A stretch of DNA of 64,000 nt from Rhodanobacter sp. (GTDB lineage Bacteria > Pseudomonadota > Gammaproteobacteria > Xanthomonadales > Rhodanobacteraceae), in assembly GCA_030148505.1 (NCBI GenBank), contig JASBTI010000041.1, positions 186,001 through 250,000 of the forward strand, read 5' to 3'. The notes under the pieces are model-generated. The model did not search any database, had not been told where the DNA came from, and saw only the letters and a program-made list of their open reading frames with translations. Below are positions 61,711 through 64,000 of this stretch, in pieces; positions within the stretch are counted from its first letter, which is position 1, and each line of letters begins with the position of its first letter. Made by a program: the position numbers and the translations under genes.

Positions 61711-63414
61711 ATGTTGTTCCGACGAGAGTGGTCATTCGGCCGGCTAAGCCTGAATGCGCGGTTGGTGATGGTGGTGGCGGTGGTTATCGTGGGCTTGGTC
61801 AGCCTGACGATCATGAGTGCGCTTGAAAATCGCGACCGACAAATGAGTGGGCTTGAATACAGCCTGAAAAGTCAGGTCCAGTCGGCCATTTCGATCGCCG
61901 ACAATTTTCACCAGCAGGCAGTCAAGGGCGAGTTCAGCGAGGCGAAAGCCCAGCAGCTCGCGTTGGCCCAGATTCAAAACATGCGCTGGGATGGCGGCGC
62001 CGGGTACGTGTTTGCCTTCGATACGGACATGGTGCTGCGAATGCATCCACTGTTATTGGGAAAGGTGGGCAAAAGCGTTCGCGAGGTGATGGATCGCAAT
62101 GGTTTGCACGTTTTTCAGATGATGGGTGCGCTCGACCTTCAGAAGGGTCATGGATTGATCCGCTACGATTGGCCCAAGCCCAACACCAAGGCCATTGTTG
62201 GCAAGATCAGCTACTCGCAGATCTTCAAGCCGTGGAAGATGAATTTTGCGACCGGTGCCTATTTCGACGACATCGATGCCGCATTTCGGCACGCGTTGCT
62301 CGTCAACCTGGGCAAGGCTGGCCTGGTAGGTCTGTTGGTGATCCTGATGGTCTGGCTCTCGATGCGCAGCATTCGTCGAAGCATTGGCGGCGAGCCGAGC
62401 TTCGCCGTTGAGATGGCCATGCGAATCGCCGAGGGCGACCTGAGCACGAAGGACTCAGCCGAAGTGTTTGCGAGTGGAAGTCTGCTCGACGCGCTGGCAA
62501 GAATGCGCGTCAAGCTGACCAGCATTGTCGGCGACGTGCAGCGTGGTTCGGAGTCGGTCAGCGTCGCTGCACAACAGATCGCCAAGGGCAACGACAACCT
62601 AAGTCAGCGAACTCAGGAGCAGGCATCGAGTCTCGAGGAAACGGCAGCCTCGATGGAGGAAATGACCTCCACGGTAAAACAGAACGCCGAGCATGCAAAC
62701 CACGCCAACCAATTGGCATGTAGTGCGAGAGAGCAAGCGACGCGTGGCGGCGAGGTAGTGAGTAAAGCGGTTGTCGCCATGGGTGAGATCAATGCATCCA
62801 GTCACAAGATCGCCGACATCGTGGGCTTGATTCAAGAGATCGCGTTCCAGACAAATCTGCTGGCGCTCAATGCGGCGGTGGAAGCTGCGAGGGCAGGGGA
62901 GCAAGGTCGCGGCTTTGCGGTGGTGGCTTCGGAGGTGCGCAGCCTCGCCCAGCGAAGTGCCAGTGCAGCGAAGGAGATCAAAGGGCTTATCGAGGACAGC
63001 GCAGAGAGGGTCCGCAGCGGCTCGGAGCTGGTCGACCGCTCCGGCAAGGCGCTTGCCGAAATCGTCGACAGTGTGAAGAAAGTTACTGACATTGTCGCGG
63101 AGATAGCAGCGGCGACCCAAGAGCAGTCGGCGGGCATCGAGCAGGTGAATAACGCCGTAATGCAGATGGATGAGGTCACCCAGCAAAATGCCGCACTGGT
63201 GGAGGAGGCATCTGCCGCCGCTCGCGCCATGCAGGAGCGGGCAGATGCATTGCAGCGACAGATGGCATTTTTTCGTGTGGAAGATAGCGCTTCGGGGATA
63301 GCGCCGCCCGCTGGGGCGGTGCCACAGGGGATCCCGCCGCACGGGAAAATGACACCGCGGACCCCGTCGGGAAGGCCAGTGGGCATGGTGGCGGGGGCCT
63401 GGACCGAATTTTGA
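61711..63414 (+). CDS. Methyl-accepting chemotaxis protein with single Cache domain
   Basis: A 567-residue membrane receptor. TM1 (about 18-38, [20 protein letters not shown]) and a periplasmic single-Cache domain come first ([40 protein letters not shown]). TM2 (about 200-220), HAMP and the signalling domain follow, with hairpin [20 protein letters not shown] and two methylation regions. The last five residues, AWTEF, fit the CheR/CheB tether motif x-[HFYW]-x-x-[HFYW]. Family members of this Cache type often sense small organic acids; ligand here unknown. Confidence 0.93.
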   Translation: MLFRREWSFGRLSLNARLVMVVAVVIVGLVSLTIMSALENRDRQMSGLEYSLKSQVQSAISIADNFHQQAVKGEFSEAKAQQLALAQIQNMRWDGGAGYVFAFDTDMVLRMHPLLLGKVGKSVREVMDRNGLHVFQMMGALDLQKGHGLIRYDWPKPNTKAIVGKISYSQIFKPWKMNFATGAYFDDIDAAFRHALLVNLGKAGLVGLLVILMVWLSMRSIRRSIGGEPSFAVEMAMRIAEGDLSTKDSAEVFASGSLLDALARMRVKLTSIVGDVQRGSESVSVAAQQIAKGNDNLSQRTQEQASSLEETAASMEEMTSTVKQNAEHANHANQLACSAREQATRGGEVVSKAVVAMGEINASSHKIADIVGLIQEIAFQTNLLALNAAVEAARAGEQGRGFAVVASEVRSLAQRSASAAKEIKGLIEDSAERVRSGSELVDRSGKALAEIVDSVKKVTDIVAEIAAATQEQSAGIEQVNNAVMQMDEVTQQNAALVEEASAAARAMQERADALQRQMAFFRVEDSASGIAPPAGAVPQGIPPHGKMTPRTPSGRPVGMVAGAWTEF

Positions 63415-63524
63415 CCTGATATCCCCGCGCCCTTCCCGATATCTCTGTTGACGGACTAGACCATGCCGTGGCGCGGCGCGGCCATGGCGGGCATGGGCGA
63501 AACATCGAGGGCGAGGGCGGTCGC

Positions 63525-63551
63525 TCAAGTTTTTCCTTGGAAGGCCGACAC
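63525..63551 (+). promoter_or_regulatory. Sigma-28 (FliA) promoter of the last cheW
   Basis: TCAA, exactly 15 nt, then GCCGACAC; the -10 element differs from GCCGATAA at two positions. It lies 50 bp upstream of the cheW start codon and after the chemoreceptor stop. Confidence 0.75.
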
Positions 63552-63601
63552 CATGAATGAATCAGGATGTTCGCGAGCATCCGCCATGAGGTAGTGAAAC
63601 C

Positions 63602-64000
63602 ATGTACGAAAGCAACCAAAGCACGGCCCTAAAACTGCAACAACTCACCTTCAGCCTGGCGGGAGAGGAATACGGAGTGGACATCCTGGCGGTCCGCGAA
63701 ATTCGCGGCTGGTCGCGAGTCACGCGTATTCCCCAGACCCCCGACTACCTGCTTGGTGTGCTCAATCTGCGTGGTGCCATTGTGCCGATCATGGATTTGC
63801 GCATGCGCTTCGGACTCGATCGTGAAAGCTACGGCGAAAGCACGGTGGTGATTGTCATCGCGGTCGAGGAACGCCTGTTTGGCATCGTGGTGGACTCGGT
63901 TTCCGACGTGGTCGATATCGACCATGCCGCGATCAAGCCGGTACCTGACATGGGGGTGGTGGTAGACACCCGTTACCTGAAAGGGCTTGCCACGCACGTC
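63602..64000 (+). CDS. cheW: Chemotaxis adaptor CheW of the second array, 3' end outside window
   Basis: The visible 133 residues form a CheW domain: LKLQQLTFSLAGEEYGVDIL, AVREIRGWSRVTRIPQTPDY, LLGVLNLRGAIVPIMDLRMR and GIVVDSVSDVVDID. ATG 63602 follows GAGG at a good distance. It has its own sigma-28 promoter, so it may be made at a different level from the receptor before it. The end of the gene is cut by the window. Confidence 0.93.
   Translation, partial: MYESNQSTALKLQQLTFSLAGEEYGVDILAVREIRGWSRVTRIPQTPDYLLGVLNLRGAIVPIMDLRMRFGLDRESYGESTVVIVIAVEERLFGIVVDSVSDVVDIDHAAIKPVPDMGVVVDTRYLKGLATHV

Overview
The window is a chromosomal segment of a GC-rich gammaproteobacterium. Gene content and order (FleQ/RpoN/FliA-type flagellar genes, polar-flagellum markers FlhF and FlhG, the MotC/MotD stator pair, a second STAS-CheY-CheA array, and the ftsY-rsmD-coaD-ferredoxin block) suggest order Xanthomonadales, probably a Rhodanobacteraceae-like bacterium. 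This assignment is inference from gene content, not a database match.

Bases 1-12,200 are mixed. They hold the 5' part of modB and all of modA (molybdate uptake, minus strand), then about 1 kb with no convincing gene but rich in short repeats and palindromes. A lower-GC two-gene module resembling a type II toxin-antitoxin pair follows, with twin 13-nt inverted repeats upstream. Next come a broken lipoprotein gene, tRNA-Phe, and a minus-strand block yggX-mutY-asmA-like-ftsY. A plus-strand block follows: rsmD, coaD, a lipoprotein, a ferredoxin and a TMEM43-family membrane protein.

Bases 10,868-63,414 are an almost unbroken motility and chemotaxis region. On the minus strand lie chemoreceptor-flgA and flgM-flgN-EAL/HDOD. 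On the plus strand lie cheV, flgBCDEFGHIJKL, fliC-fliD-fliS-fliT, a PilZ-like gene, fleQ, fliEFGHIJK, fliLMNOPQR-flhB-flhA-flhF-flhG-fliA, and cheY-cheZ-cheA-motC-motD-cheW-DUF2802. A minus-strand pair (second FliK-like protein and stand-alone FlhB tail) separates this from the second array: STAS-cheY-cheA, a Cache chemoreceptor and a cheW cut by the window end.

The regulatory hierarchy can be read from the DNA. Four sites fit the sigma-54 GG-N10-GC rule (before the chemoreceptor-flgA operon, flgB, fliE and fliL). Five fit the sigma-28 rule of a TMAA element, 15 nt, then a GCCGATAA-like element (before flgM, cheV, fliC, the STAS operon and the last cheW). This fits FleQ + sigma-54 driving middle genes, FliA driving late genes and FlgM restraining FliA. 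A CRP/Clp-like box and two palindromes lie upstream of fleQ. No CRISPR array, insertion sequence, prophage or clearly new defence system was seen; the unexplained signals are mostly regulatory or concern gene structure.
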